From contig DFIB01000134.1 in assembly GCA_002371375.1 (NCBI GenBank), positions 1-5,700 of the forward strand: a stretch of DNA of 5,700 bases. The letters run 5' to 3'. Made by a program: the position numbers and the translations under genes. This stretch comes from Mageeibacillus sp. UBA3708. GTDB lineage: Bacteria > Bacillota > Clostridia > Saccharofermentanales > Saccharofermentanaceae. How positions within the stretch are numbered: position 1 is the first letter of the stretch; every line of letters begins with the position of its first letter. Below the pieces are notes generated by a model. That model ran no database searches and had not been told where the DNA came from. It saw only the letters and a list, made by a program, of their open reading frames with translations. Of this stretch, positions 1 through 5,503 are shown piece by piece.

Positions 1-28
1 ATCCCAAGGAAAACGTGAAGAACCACTC

Positions 29-178
29 TTTCCGAAATATTTCGGAAAAATTCTGAAATCTTGCGGATTCCGTAAGAATCAGGGGATCCTTCCGTAATTT
101 TACGGAAAAATATTAAAATCTTACGGAATCGGAGCATCGCGCTGCCTGCGGCAAACTCCGCTCACGATTCCGTGAAGA
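29..178. repeat. Left array of alternating short palindromes (copy 1)
   Basis: Four dyad units are centred near 38.5, 68, 98.5 and 128, about 30 bp apart. Unit 1 (29-48) is a perfect 20-bp palindrome with arms TTTCCGAAAT and ATTTCGGAAA. Unit 2 has arms TCTTGCGGA (59-67) and TCCGTAAGA (69-77) with one G-T pair. It is extended by CTGA (53-56) facing TCAG (79-82). Unit 3 has arms TTCCGTAA (90-97) and TTACGGAA (100-107). Unit 4 begins with TCTTACGGAATC (119-130), and its partner arm lies 35 bp further on (166-178). Odd units open with TTCCG and even units with CTTnCGGA, so two types alternate. A second array of the same design lies at 5504-5628. T-runs precede and A-runs follow the stems, which is the reverse of an intrinsic terminator. 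The function is unknown. Confidence 0.85.
119..178. repeat. Nested long hairpin, expanded last unit of the left array
   Basis: TCTTACGGAATC (119-130) is complementary to GATTCCGTgAAGA (166-178) with one bulged G. Inside it CGGAG (130-134) faces CTCCG (156-160), and TGCC (143-146) faces GGCA (150-153) around a TGC loop. C130 can join only one of the two outer stems. The outer stem is the same type as unit 2 of the array, but its loop has been expanded to about 35 nt of GC-rich sequence. It may be an insertion into a palindrome or a separate structured RNA. No promoter was seen that would make it a stand-alone RNA gene. Confidence 0.6.
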
Positions 179-223
179 ACCAAATATCTCTTTAAACAAA
201 TATGATAGCTGTCCCTTCGTGAT

Positions 224-253
224 TCTAATGCAGATCTAATGCTAATCTAAAGT
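224..253 (+). promoter_or_regulatory. Three TCTAA boxes spaced exactly 11 bp, probable operator
   Basis: TCTAATGC starts at 224 and 235, and TCTAAAGT starts at 246, giving three direct repeats on one helical face. A 7-bp box with a 4-bp spacer is the usual layout for OmpR/PhoB-family response-regulator sites. The boxes lie about 15-45 bp upstream of the candidate -35 element of the phosphodiesterase gene, where an activator would sit. The regulator's identity is not visible in the window. Phosphate control would fit the gene's role but is inference. Confidence 0.45.
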
Positions 254-268
254 GAATCTTTTCACTTT
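249..268. promoter_or_regulatory. 8-bp perfect dyad with 4-nt loop abutting the -35 region
   Basis: AAAGTGAA (249-256) and TTCACTTT (261-268) are exact reverse complements around TCTT. The dyad overlaps the third 11-bp box and touches the proposed -35 element, so a repressor site is plausible. It also covers the GTG at 252, which argues against that codon being the translation start. The stem is AT-rich with only a short T run after it, so it is a weak candidate for a terminator. Confidence 0.4.
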
Positions 269-298
269 TGAGGCAGCAACTCCATTTTGTGATACAAT
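268..298 (+). promoter_or_regulatory. Putative promoter of the phosphodiesterase gene
   Basis: The candidate -10 is TACAAT (293-298), preceded by TGA, which gives an extended -10 (TGnTACAAT). A weak -35, TTGAGG (268-273), lies 19 bp upstream, longer than the ideal 17 bp. Transcription would start near 304-306, at or beside the ATG at 306, so the message would have almost no leader. A weak -35 with upstream boxes is typical of activator-dependent promoters. Confidence 0.45.
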
Positions 299-305
299 TC
301 ACCTT

Positions 306-2096
306 ATGATCAAGTCGCGCAAAACAAAACAACCGGGGCAAAGAACTGTTTGGCCTTACCTCCAGTCAATTCCCGAGATAATCGTCTATGAGATTATCTC
401 CAAAATCCTTCTGCTGGCACTCGTATTCATCCTAAAGAAGATACTGATGGCTCTGGTACTTATGACAGGACGCGTTGCTGTCACGAGCGGAGATTTTGGG
501 TTTATTTTCAAGTCGCCGTGGGGATGGCTTGCGATAATCATCACCCTGTTAATGTTCGGCGTATACGTCGCTTTCGATATCAATATCATAATGAACTACT
601 GCGGCGAGAAAGCACTCGGGAGGCCGGCACATCTGACAAAGATAATCCCGGAATCGATAGTCGAATCCAAGCTGTTTTTTACACCGGGAGGATTAGTTGT
701 TCTTCTGTATTCCGTGCTGATCACTCCCACGATTGGAATCGGGATGTCGATATCGCTCACCAGAAATCTGTATATTCCCAACTTCATATCATCGGTAATC
801 CGGTCAAATATTTTCTACAACTCCATATTCACTGTTTTTCAGGTATTGATGCTGATAACAGGCGTGCTCGGAATGTTCACGATACCCGGGATGGTCATCG
901 ACCATGTACCGGCAGCAAAAGCGTTCAGGCAATCTGCCGGCATCTTCATACACAACATTAAGGATATTATCAAAAACGTTCTGTTGTTCCTTCTTAAATA
1001 CGGGCTTATCTCTTTGCTCATAATACTGGCACTGTCGATTCTCCCCGTCATATTTATAATTTTCGGTTCGGTGGCTGGTAACAGCGCTGAGAGATTCGGG
1101 GTTATTGCTTTCGTGCTGACAGTATTCGGATTGATATTGGCATCCTCCACTCTTTTTCTGCCGCTGTTCATCCTCAAGCTTACTCAGCTCTATTATAAGT
1201 ACACAAAGGGAACTGACACCGCTTTGAAGAGCGAGCCTGTAAGTTATATACGCAAATTCATAATTGCCGGAGTGTCATGCTATCTGTTTTTGTGGTCATT
1301 TACCGGGTTCGTTGACGTTTTCTTTGAAGACATTTTCGTTTCGAATACATCGTCATCGGTCATAGGTCACAGGGGTGCCGGCAACGAAGGCGGCGAGAAT
1401 ACGATCGGCGGCATCCGTAAGGCGATAGATCTTGACTGCTACGGCACCGAGATCGATATCCAGCGGACCTATGACGGTTATTATATCCTGAATCACGACA
1501 AGACTTTCAAGAGAGTTGCGGGGGTAAACAAGGCTCCCGGCGACCTTACTCTGGAAGAGATCAGGCATCTCAAGCTCAAGGATGCTCCGGGAGAGACGAT
1601 CCCCACAATAGATGAAGTGCTCGATGTTACCGGTGATAATATTGTTCTGTTCATCGAGCTCAAAGGGCCGTCTGCGGATATTCAGATGTGCGAAGATATC
1701 GTTGCCAAGATCAAAGATCGCGGAATGCTCAGTAATTGCGTCGTGATATCACTCAAGTACGATCTTATCGACTATATCGAGACAAAATACCCGGAGATCC
1801 AGACCGGATATCTGGCATTCATTTCGCTTGGCAAAACAGCCGAACTGAACTGTGATTACATAGGTCTTGAAGAGCAGGCTGCATCATCCGTAGTTATTGA
1901 TGCGGCTCATGAGAACGGCCGCAAAGTAATGGTATGGACGCCCAACAACAAGGACTCACAACGCAAGTTCCTCCTGAGCGACGCTGATGCCATCATAACC
2001 GATAATATGAGTCAGGCTTATAAGCTCATGGATGATCTGGCAGGAAGAGATTACCTCTCGATAATCGTCGATGAGATGCTGGATGAACTGTCGTAA
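306..2096 (+). CDS. Membrane-anchored glycerophosphodiester phosphodiesterase (GDPD family)
   Basis: This 596-aa protein should hydrolyse glycerophosphodiesters to glycerol 3-phosphate and an alcohol, using a divalent metal. Residues about 30-340 are very hydrophobic, with roughly seven to eight helices (near 32-54, 73-95, 128-154, 172-200, 225-257, 264-294 and 318-340). They resemble the membrane domain found upstream of GDPD in many Firmicutes. The GDPD barrel spans about 350-575. It has GHRG with H355 and R356, the ENT motif at 364-366, E382 and D384 (TEID), H397 (NHD), E451 (ELKG), and the closing VWT and ITDN motifs. The pair H355/H397 and acids E382, D384 and E451 match the family's catalytic and metal residues, so it should be active. 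Lysines and arginines before the last helix suggest that the barrel faces outside. The start is uncertain. ATG 306 has no Shine-Dalgarno site, and an in-frame GTG at 252 (614 aa) also lacks one and lies in a dyad. ATG 306 is preferred because the added residues do not look like family sequence. Substrate could be glycerophosphocholine, other lipid headgroups or teichoic acid. Confidence 0.9.
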   Translation: MIKSRKTKQPGQRTVWPYLQSIPEIIVYEIISKILLLALVFILKKILMALVLMTGRVAVTSGDFGFIFKSPWGWLAIIITLLMFGVYVAFDINIIMNYCGEKALGRPAHLTKIIPESIVESKLFFTPGGLVVLLYSVLITPTIGIGMSISLTRNLYIPNFISSVIRSNIFYNSIFTVFQVLMLITGVLGMFTIPGMVIDHVPAAKAFRQSAGIFIHNIKDIIKNVLLFLLKYGLISLLIILALSILPVIFIIFGSVAGNSAERFGVIAFVLTVFGLILASSTLFLPLFILKLTQLYYKYTKGTDTALKSEPVSYIRKFIIAGVSCYLFLWSFTGFVDVFFEDIFVSNTSSSVIGHRGAGNEGGENTIGGIRKAIDLDCYGTEIDIQRTYDGYYILNHDKTFKRVAGVNKAPGDLTLEEIRHLKLKDAPGETIPTIDEVLDVTGDNIVLFIELKGPSADIQMCEDIVAKIKDRGMLSNCVVISLKYDLIDYIETKYPEIQTGYLAFISLGKTAELNCDYIGLEEQAASSVVIDAAHENGRKVMVWTPNNKDSQRKFLLSDADAIITDNMSQAYKLMDDLAGRDYLSIIVDEMLDELS

Positions 2097-2109
2097 CAGA
2101 ACTGCAGGC
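2097..2109. other. 13-bp gap between convergent gene ends, no terminator seen
   Basis: The phosphodiesterase gene stops with TAA at 2094-2096 and the opposing peptidase gene stops at 2110-2112. The only dyad here is CTGT (2088-2091) facing ACAG (2096-2099), with four base pairs and no T-run on either side. Neither gene has a visible intrinsic terminator, so the transcripts probably overlap at their 3' ends or end by factor-dependent termination. Confidence 0.6.
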
Positions 2110-3429
2110 TCACTCTTCAGGATAGCTGATCCCGTTGATCTTGAACCAGTTCGTAAATGTTGATCCCTTGAGCTTCGTCATAACAACGCCGTACTTGGTC
2201 CCCTTGGCCTCGATCACATATCCACCGCCGATATAGATTCCGACATGCCCCTTGTGCCACACGCCCAGCCCCGGGATCTCCGGCATAGTCTTGATATCAC
2301 CTTTGACTGCCGCACTGTTATACTGTGTATTGGCACCGATATCCGGCGCACCGCCGAATCCGTAAATAACTTCCTGCCGGTCAGGGTCGTACCACTGATA
2401 TCCCTTGATAAGTCCGTTACAGTCCACAACGCGTCTGCCAATGCTGTTCTTGCGGATGTAATCATAATGATTGGCAACTTCACCAGGATACTGAATACAA
2501 AGCCTTCCGAAATAATCAGGCGTAAGCATCCTGCCGTAACCGCCCCAGACATATCCCCACTTCATCTTGTAAGCATTCTTCGCCCACTCGACCAGGCCGG
2601 TATTCGTCTTGGCATACGGATCCGTGAGCACCGAATTATTGAGAGTCTTCGTATCCTTCTCTTCCGATACAAATGCACCGTCCTCATCGAAAAGGAACTT
2701 ATTATCACCTATCGTGTACTCTCCGCCCTTGTACGCTTCCCCGCTGCTCTTGAGATAATACCATCTGCCGGAAGCATCAGAGCGCCATCCGCTCTTCAGC
2801 ATCGCGCCGCCCGAAGAGAAAACATACACTTCACCGTCTATCTTGTTGACATCGACCGCTGTAAGGCATGTGTCCTCGAAGAAATAGTACCAGACGTTAT
2901 CAATCTTGTTCCATCCGGTAAGTGCACCATTCTCGGTGAAGTAATAATAAGATCCCTCCGCCGTCTTCTTCCATCCCGTCGTAAGTTCGCCGGATGTCTT
3001 GAAATTATAGAGTTTGCCGCCTATCTCATTGATGCCTGTCAGCATAACGCCTTTCGCATCGAAATAGTACCAGACTCCGCCGGTCTTGAACCATGCCGAC
3101 ACAACAGCTTCGCCACCGCTTCTGAAATAATACCAGTTCTTATCGCTATCCTGCTGCCATCCGGTCTTCATAGCTCCGTTCTTGTCAAAAAAGTAGAGCT
3201 TGCCGTCGATTGACTGAAGACCTTTCTGCATTAATCCATCTGAATCAAAGTAATACCACTTCTTGCTTAACTTCTTCCAGCCCGTCGCATTGGTACCGTC
3301 ACCGAGGATATATACCCAGGTATCATCCTGCTGTCTCCAGCCCGATGATGCTGCAAATGCAGTCGTGTATATAGCAGACATAACCACTGCAACCGTCAGT
3401 AGAGAGGCTGTAAATCTTCTGATATACAT
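2110..3429 (-). CDS. Secreted choline-binding-type repeat protein with NlpC/P60 peptidase domain
   Basis: This 439-aa protein is predicted to be exported and to cut peptidoglycan peptide stems. Residues 1-26 form a Sec signal peptide (MYIRRF start, hydrophobic core, AFA cleavage site). Residues 29-257 hold about eleven 19-23-residue CW_binding_1 repeats of the pattern GW-x-WYYF-x-G-x-M-x-TG. Residues about 277-435 are a C40-type domain like those in clostridial phage lysins. C337 lies in VDCNGLIKG and H395 in GHVGIYIGGG. E407 in VIEAKGTKYG sits where many NlpC/P60 enzymes have His. The start is ATG 3429 because AGGGGG (3442-3437) lies 7 nt upstream and the signal peptide begins there. The longer in-frame start at 3480 adds 17 residues unlike a leader. 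The gene follows the muramidase gene by 56 bp and is probably co-transcribed with it. Whether the repeats bind choline or another wall ligand is not shown by the sequence. Confidence 0.9.
   Translation of the reverse strand: MYIRRFTASLLTVAVVMSAIYTTAFAASSGWRQQDDTWVYILGDGTNATGWKKLSKKWYYFDSDGLMQKGLQSIDGKLYFFDKNGAMKTGWQQDSDKNWYYFRSGGEAVVSAWFKTGGVWYYFDAKGVMLTGINEIGGKLYNFKTSGELTTGWKKTAEGSYYYFTENGALTGWNKIDNVWYYFFEDTCLTAVDVNKIDGEVYVFSSGGAMLKSGWRSDASGRWYYLKSSGEAYKGGEYTIGDNKFLFDEDGAFVSEEKDTKTLNNSVLTDPYAKTNTGLVEWAKNAYKMKWGYVWGGYGRMLTPDYFGRLCIQYPGEVANHYDYIRKNSIGRRVVDCNGLIKGYQWYDPDRQEVIYGFGGAPDIGANTQYNSAAVKGDIKTMPEIPGLGVWHKGHVGIYIGGGYVIEAKGTKYGVVMTKLKGSTFTNWFKINGISYPEE
2125..2601 (-). other. NlpC/P60 (C40) catalytic domain of the downstream repeat protein
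   Basis: The domain covers residues about 277-435. Landmarks in order are WGYVWGGYGR (291-300), a QYP motif near 313-315, catalytic C337, GHVGIYIG with H395, and IEAKGTKYGVV from 406. This order matches the amidase-like peptidase ends of clostridial phage lysins and autolysins. The usual DCSG is DCNG here. The domain is complete, with no frameshift. Confidence 0.85.
2659..3345 (-). repeat. CW_binding_1 repeat region (about 11 modules) of the peptidase protein
   Basis: Modules start near residues 29, 50, 70, 90, 113, 132, 152, 172, 193, 214 and 235. Two of them depart from the GW pattern in the same places as the neighbouring muramidase protein (AVVSAWFK near 108-115 and EDTCLTAV near 185-192). 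The last module (235-257) is degenerate and passes into a short linker before the peptidase domain. Such repeats bind choline residues in pneumococcal proteins and glucans or other ligands elsewhere. Confidence 0.85.
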
Positions 3430-3485
3430 ACAAGATCCCCCTGCATATAGGTTTGATTTATGTGTATATGATATCAGCAATCAAA
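3430..3485 (-). promoter_or_regulatory. Intergenic spacer with RBS of the peptidase gene
   Basis: This is the 56 bp between the two - strand genes. Read on the - strand it ends with AGGGGG (3442-3437), a good Shine-Dalgarno site 7 nt before ATG 3429. A weak internal promoter is possible, TTGATT (3484-3479) with CATAAA (3462-3457) at 16 bp, but both boxes are poor. An 8-bp palindrome, TGATATCA, lies at 3469-3476. No terminator follows the muramidase gene, which favours co-transcription. Confidence 0.55.
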
Positions 3486-5312
3486 TTATTTTGCGACTAC
3501 AACCGGTTTAAACTCGCTGCCGCCAAGACGGTTGTACCAGTCTATGGCATAATTCTGACGTCTTGCCTCAGTTGCAGGTGCCTTGTCGGGATAAGCGAGC
3601 GTCGAAGGATACTCGGCATTCCAGAGCCAGTAGTATGCGGCATCCTCGACCGAAGTCAGCGCGATGTATTCTTTCTGGGTGCACGACTTACGTCTGATCC
3701 AGATATTTGAATTGCTGTTCTTCATGAGTTCGCCGATGAACTTCGTCTGAGCCTTGCCGTCCTCAATGTTGCCTTCCTGATCAAAGAAGTTCGGACCATA
3801 TCCGTCATAAGTTGACTGATGATAGTTAGGGAACCATGTGATGCCCTTGGACGTTGTTGCATCATCAAGGAAATACTTGCGTGCGGGCGTCCATCCGATC
3901 AGTCCGTAACCCTTGCCCGTAGCGATAGCTTCATCCCTTGTGGGAATCCTTCCGAGATTATTCGTCAGGGATATCTCCCACTGCCAGGGGTTAAGTCCGC
4001 CCTCGCCTGCTATATTGCCGAGCAGTCCGCAGCATGCCTCAAATGTCCAGCCATAATCGAGCATCAGTAAGCTGCATATCAGCTTCGCATTGTCATCCGC
4101 TTCTTCAGAACCGAATGCATAACTTCCCATGGGCTTTGCATGCCATACAACATCTTTTACCACCTGGTAATCGTAATGCCCGTTCTTATCGAAATGCATA
4201 TCATTGATAACAATATTCTTAGCCATCTTGCCCTCATCTTTGCCGAGGGGATAGAAATAATATGTGTATCCTCCTATCGTCTGAAGACCTGTAAGCATCT
4301 TTCCGCTATCATCAAGGTAGTAATAATCAGAGTTAATGAGTATCCAGCCGCTCTTCTTGGCAACGCCTGACTCCAGAAGATAATAATAATTACCTTCGAT
4401 ATCCGTGACCCAACAGGATTTCTTCATAGCACCGCTTGCCGCGAAACAATACAGTTCGTCATCAATAGTCTGGAATCCCGTAACTTTGATACCATTCTCA
4501 TTGAAAAAATATTTCTCGCCGCCGATCGTCGCCCAGCCGCTCACCTTGATCGTGCCATTCTCGGTAAGGTAGTATACATTGCCTTCCTCATCCTCTACCC
4601 AGCACGACTTCTTCATAGCTCCGCTGTCTTCAAACACATAAGTATAAGCGTCGATCTCCTGCCATCCGGTAGCCATCAGCGCCGTCTCTTCATCGAAATA
4701 ATACTTGACGCCCCCGATGGTCTTCCATCCCTTCGCCGCACCATTAACGGTGAAGTAATACCATGACCCGTCAGCATTCTTACTCCATCCGGTCGTAAGA
4801 ACACCCGATGACTTGAACTTATAAAATTCACCATTGATCTCGGCAATGCCCGTCACCATAATGCCGTCTTGGTCCAGGTAATACCAGTGGCCGTCAGGCT
4901 TGATCCACTTGGACACGGTAGCCGACCCGTCCTTGCCGAAATAATACCATTTGCCGTCGGTACTCTTCTGCCAGCCGTACAGCATTACCCCCTTCTTATT
5001 GAAAGAATAAAGCTTGCCGTCTATCTTCTGAAATCCGGTAACCTTCCTGCCGTTCTTGTCATAGTAGTACCACTTGCCGGAGACCTTCTTCCACCCGCTG
5101 TTCGTCGCAACGGTCTTCGTTATCTCCTCCGTCGCGGTAACCTCAGCAGTCTCTGAAGGCTGTGCTTTATCTGCAGTATCTTCTGACGCGGAAATACCGG
5201 CAGACTCAGTTGTTACTTCCCCCTCCGACGCAGCAAATACGGTGCCCGGAACAAAGGAGAATACCATTGCTGCGGTCAAACCGAATGCCAGAGTTTGCTT
5301 CAGATTGAGCAT
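3486..5312 (-). CDS. Secreted choline-binding-type repeat protein with phage-tail-lysozyme-like domain
   Basis: This 608-aa protein is predicted to be exported and to cleave peptidoglycan glycan strands. Residues 1-27 are a Sec signal peptide (MLNLKQ, hydrophobic core, VFA cleavage site). Residues 28-71 are a Ser/Thr/Glu/Ala-rich linker. Residues 72-383 hold about fifteen CW_binding_1 repeats. Residues about 404-600 resemble the phage tail lysozyme family. GLLGNIAGEGGLNPWQ (429-444) carries the probable catalytic acid E437, in the place of the family's GNI-x-x-ES-x-x-NP motif, here with Gly after Glu. GYGLIGWTPARK (468-479) follows, as the family's G-x-GL-x-QWT segment. The start ATG 5312 has GGAGG (5325-5321) 8 nt upstream and begins the signal peptide. 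Upstream in-frame codons lack both. It is the first gene of a likely two-gene operon. C237 and C300 replace the usual Gly before Trp in two duplicated modules. The muramidase call is by motif resemblance, and the exact bond cut is not established. Confidence 0.88.
   Translation of the reverse strand: MLNLKQTLAFGLTAAMVFSFVPGTVFAASEGEVTTESAGISASEDTADKAQPSETAEVTATEEITKTVATNSGWKKVSGKWYYYDKNGRKVTGFQKIDGKLYSFNKKGVMLYGWQKSTDGKWYYFGKDGSATVSKWIKPDGHWYYLDQDGIMVTGIAEINGEFYKFKSSGVLTTGWSKNADGSWYYFTVNGAAKGWKTIGGVKYYFDEETALMATGWQEIDAYTYVFEDSGAMKKSCWVEDEEGNVYYLTENGTIKVSGWATIGGEKYFFNENGIKVTGFQTIDDELYCFAASGAMKKSCWVTDIEGNYYYLLESGVAKKSGWILINSDYYYLDDSGKMLTGLQTIGGYTYYFYPLGKDEGKMAKNIVINDMHFDKNGHYDYQVVKDVVWHAKPMGSYAFGSEEADDNAKLICSLLMLDYGWTFEACCGLLGNIAGEGGLNPWQWEISLTNNLGRIPTRDEAIATGKGYGLIGWTPARKYFLDDATTSKGITWFPNYHQSTYDGYGPNFFDQEGNIEDGKAQTKFIGELMKNSNSNIWIRRKSCTQKEYIALTSVEDAAYYWLWNAEYPSTLAYPDKAPATEARRQNYAIDWYNRLGGSEFKPVVVAK
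3513..4103 (-). other. Phage-tail-lysozyme-like catalytic domain
   Basis: The domain covers residues about 404-600, from NAKLICSLL to the tail. It shows the family pattern of a helix leading into LLGN, the acid E437, NPWQWE, and then GLIGWT. The rest (HQSTYDGYGP, then the helix QTKFIGELM, then VEDAAYYWLWNAEYPS) resembles the part of this family where substrate-facing aromatics sit. The Gln of the common QWT is Gly here (IGWT). The C-terminus FKPVVVAK is short and ends without an anchor motif. Confidence 0.75.
4164..5099 (-). repeat. CW_binding_1 repeat region (about 15 modules) of the muramidase protein
   Basis: Modules begin near residues 72, 93, 113, 136, 155, 175, 195, 216, 237, 259, 279, 300, 322, 342 and 366. 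Residues 73-249 align without gaps to residues 50-226 of the downstream protein. Residues 215-260 and 278-323 are an internal duplication offset by 63 residues, sharing SGAMKKSCWV exactly. The last module is degenerate (NDMHFDKNGHYDY) and leads into the catalytic domain. Confidence 0.85.
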
Positions 5313-5320
5313 TATATAGT

Positions 5321-5325
5321 CCTCC
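5321..5325 (-). promoter_or_regulatory. Shine-Dalgarno site of the muramidase gene
   Basis: GGAGG on the - strand lies 8 nt before ATG 5312. This fixes the start over the upstream in-frame codons, including the ATG inside the site's own surroundings at 5327. A small dyad, CGATA-AA-TATCG (5328-5339), adjoins it upstream and could influence access to the site as an operator or short RNA hairpin. Confidence 0.8.
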
Positions 5326-5344
5326 ATCGATAAATATCGTGTCA

Positions 5345-5373
5345 ATGATACCACATTTTGTCAGATTTTGCAG
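5345..5373 (-). promoter_or_regulatory. Putative promoter of the muramidase-peptidase pair
   Basis: On the - strand the extended -10 TGG-TATCAT ends at 5345 (TATCAT 5350-5345, five of six consensus bases). A weak -35, CTGCAA (5373-5368), lies 17 bp upstream. Transcription would begin near 5338, giving a leader of about 25-30 nt. An alternative is TTTACA (5393-5388) with CAAAAT (5370-5365), also spaced 17 bp, with a better -35 and a poorer -10. I cannot choose firmly between them. Confidence 0.4.
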
Positions 5374-5432
5374 TTCAGTCATACAATTGTAAAGACGCGG
5401 AAACATAAGGGAGCGCCCGCAGCTTTGAACGA

Positions 5433-5483
5433 CAGATGACAACACTGAGATCCGTTCAGTGCATTTTATATTCTTGTCATCTG
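5433..5483. repeat. Two-part hairpin interrupted by an AT-rich 12-nt bulge
   Basis: CAGATGACAA (5433-5442) is perfectly complementary to TTGTCATCTG (5474-5483). Directly inside, CACTGA (5443-5448) pairs with TCAGTG (5456-5461) around the loop GATCCGT. All unpaired sequence in the stem is on one side, CATTTTATATTC (5462-5473). Sixteen perfect pairs are unlikely by chance. There is no adjoining T-run on either strand, so it is not a standard terminator. It sits about 60 bp upstream of the nearer candidate promoter and could be a regulatory site, an RNA element or an end of an old mobile element. Confidence 0.65.
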
Positions 5484-5503
5484 AGGTGGCCGGATAGACC
5501 TGC

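Larger units (their letters stand above)
14..182. repeat. 12-bp direct repeats bounding the left array
   Basis: CGTGAAGAACCA occurs exactly at 14-25 and again at 171-182, with the palindrome array between the copies. The related string GTGAAGAAAC occurs at 5666-5675, just past the right array. The exact pair could be a target-site duplication left by insertion of a small element. It could equally be conserved flanking sequence of the array, since the second copy overlaps the closing arm of the last hairpin. Confidence 0.5.

Noticed and set aside
29..130. Regularly spaced palindromes as a CRISPR array
   Set aside because: Only three to four units are present, the gaps are 9-12 bp, two repeat types alternate, and no cas genes are nearby.
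252..305. GTG at 252 as the start of the phosphodiesterase
   Set aside because: It has no Shine-Dalgarno site, lies inside a perfect dyad and upstream of the likely -10, and the added residues do not resemble the family. It remains possible.
2245..3213. Long open frame on the + strand across the peptidase gene
   Set aside because: It is the antisense of a repeat-rich coding region, has no RBS and no recognisable domain. The - strand frame has signal peptide, repeats and catalytic motifs.
2110..5312. Clostridial toxin repeats or a prophage lysis cassette
   Set aside because: The repeats share the fold type of toxin repeats, but no toxin domains are present. Signal peptides are present while holin and phage structural genes are absent.
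5331..5348. TTGACA on the - strand (near 5347-5342) as a -35 element
   Set aside because: A -10 at the right distance would fall at the ribosome binding site or start codon, leaving no room for a leader, and no TATAAT-like box is there.
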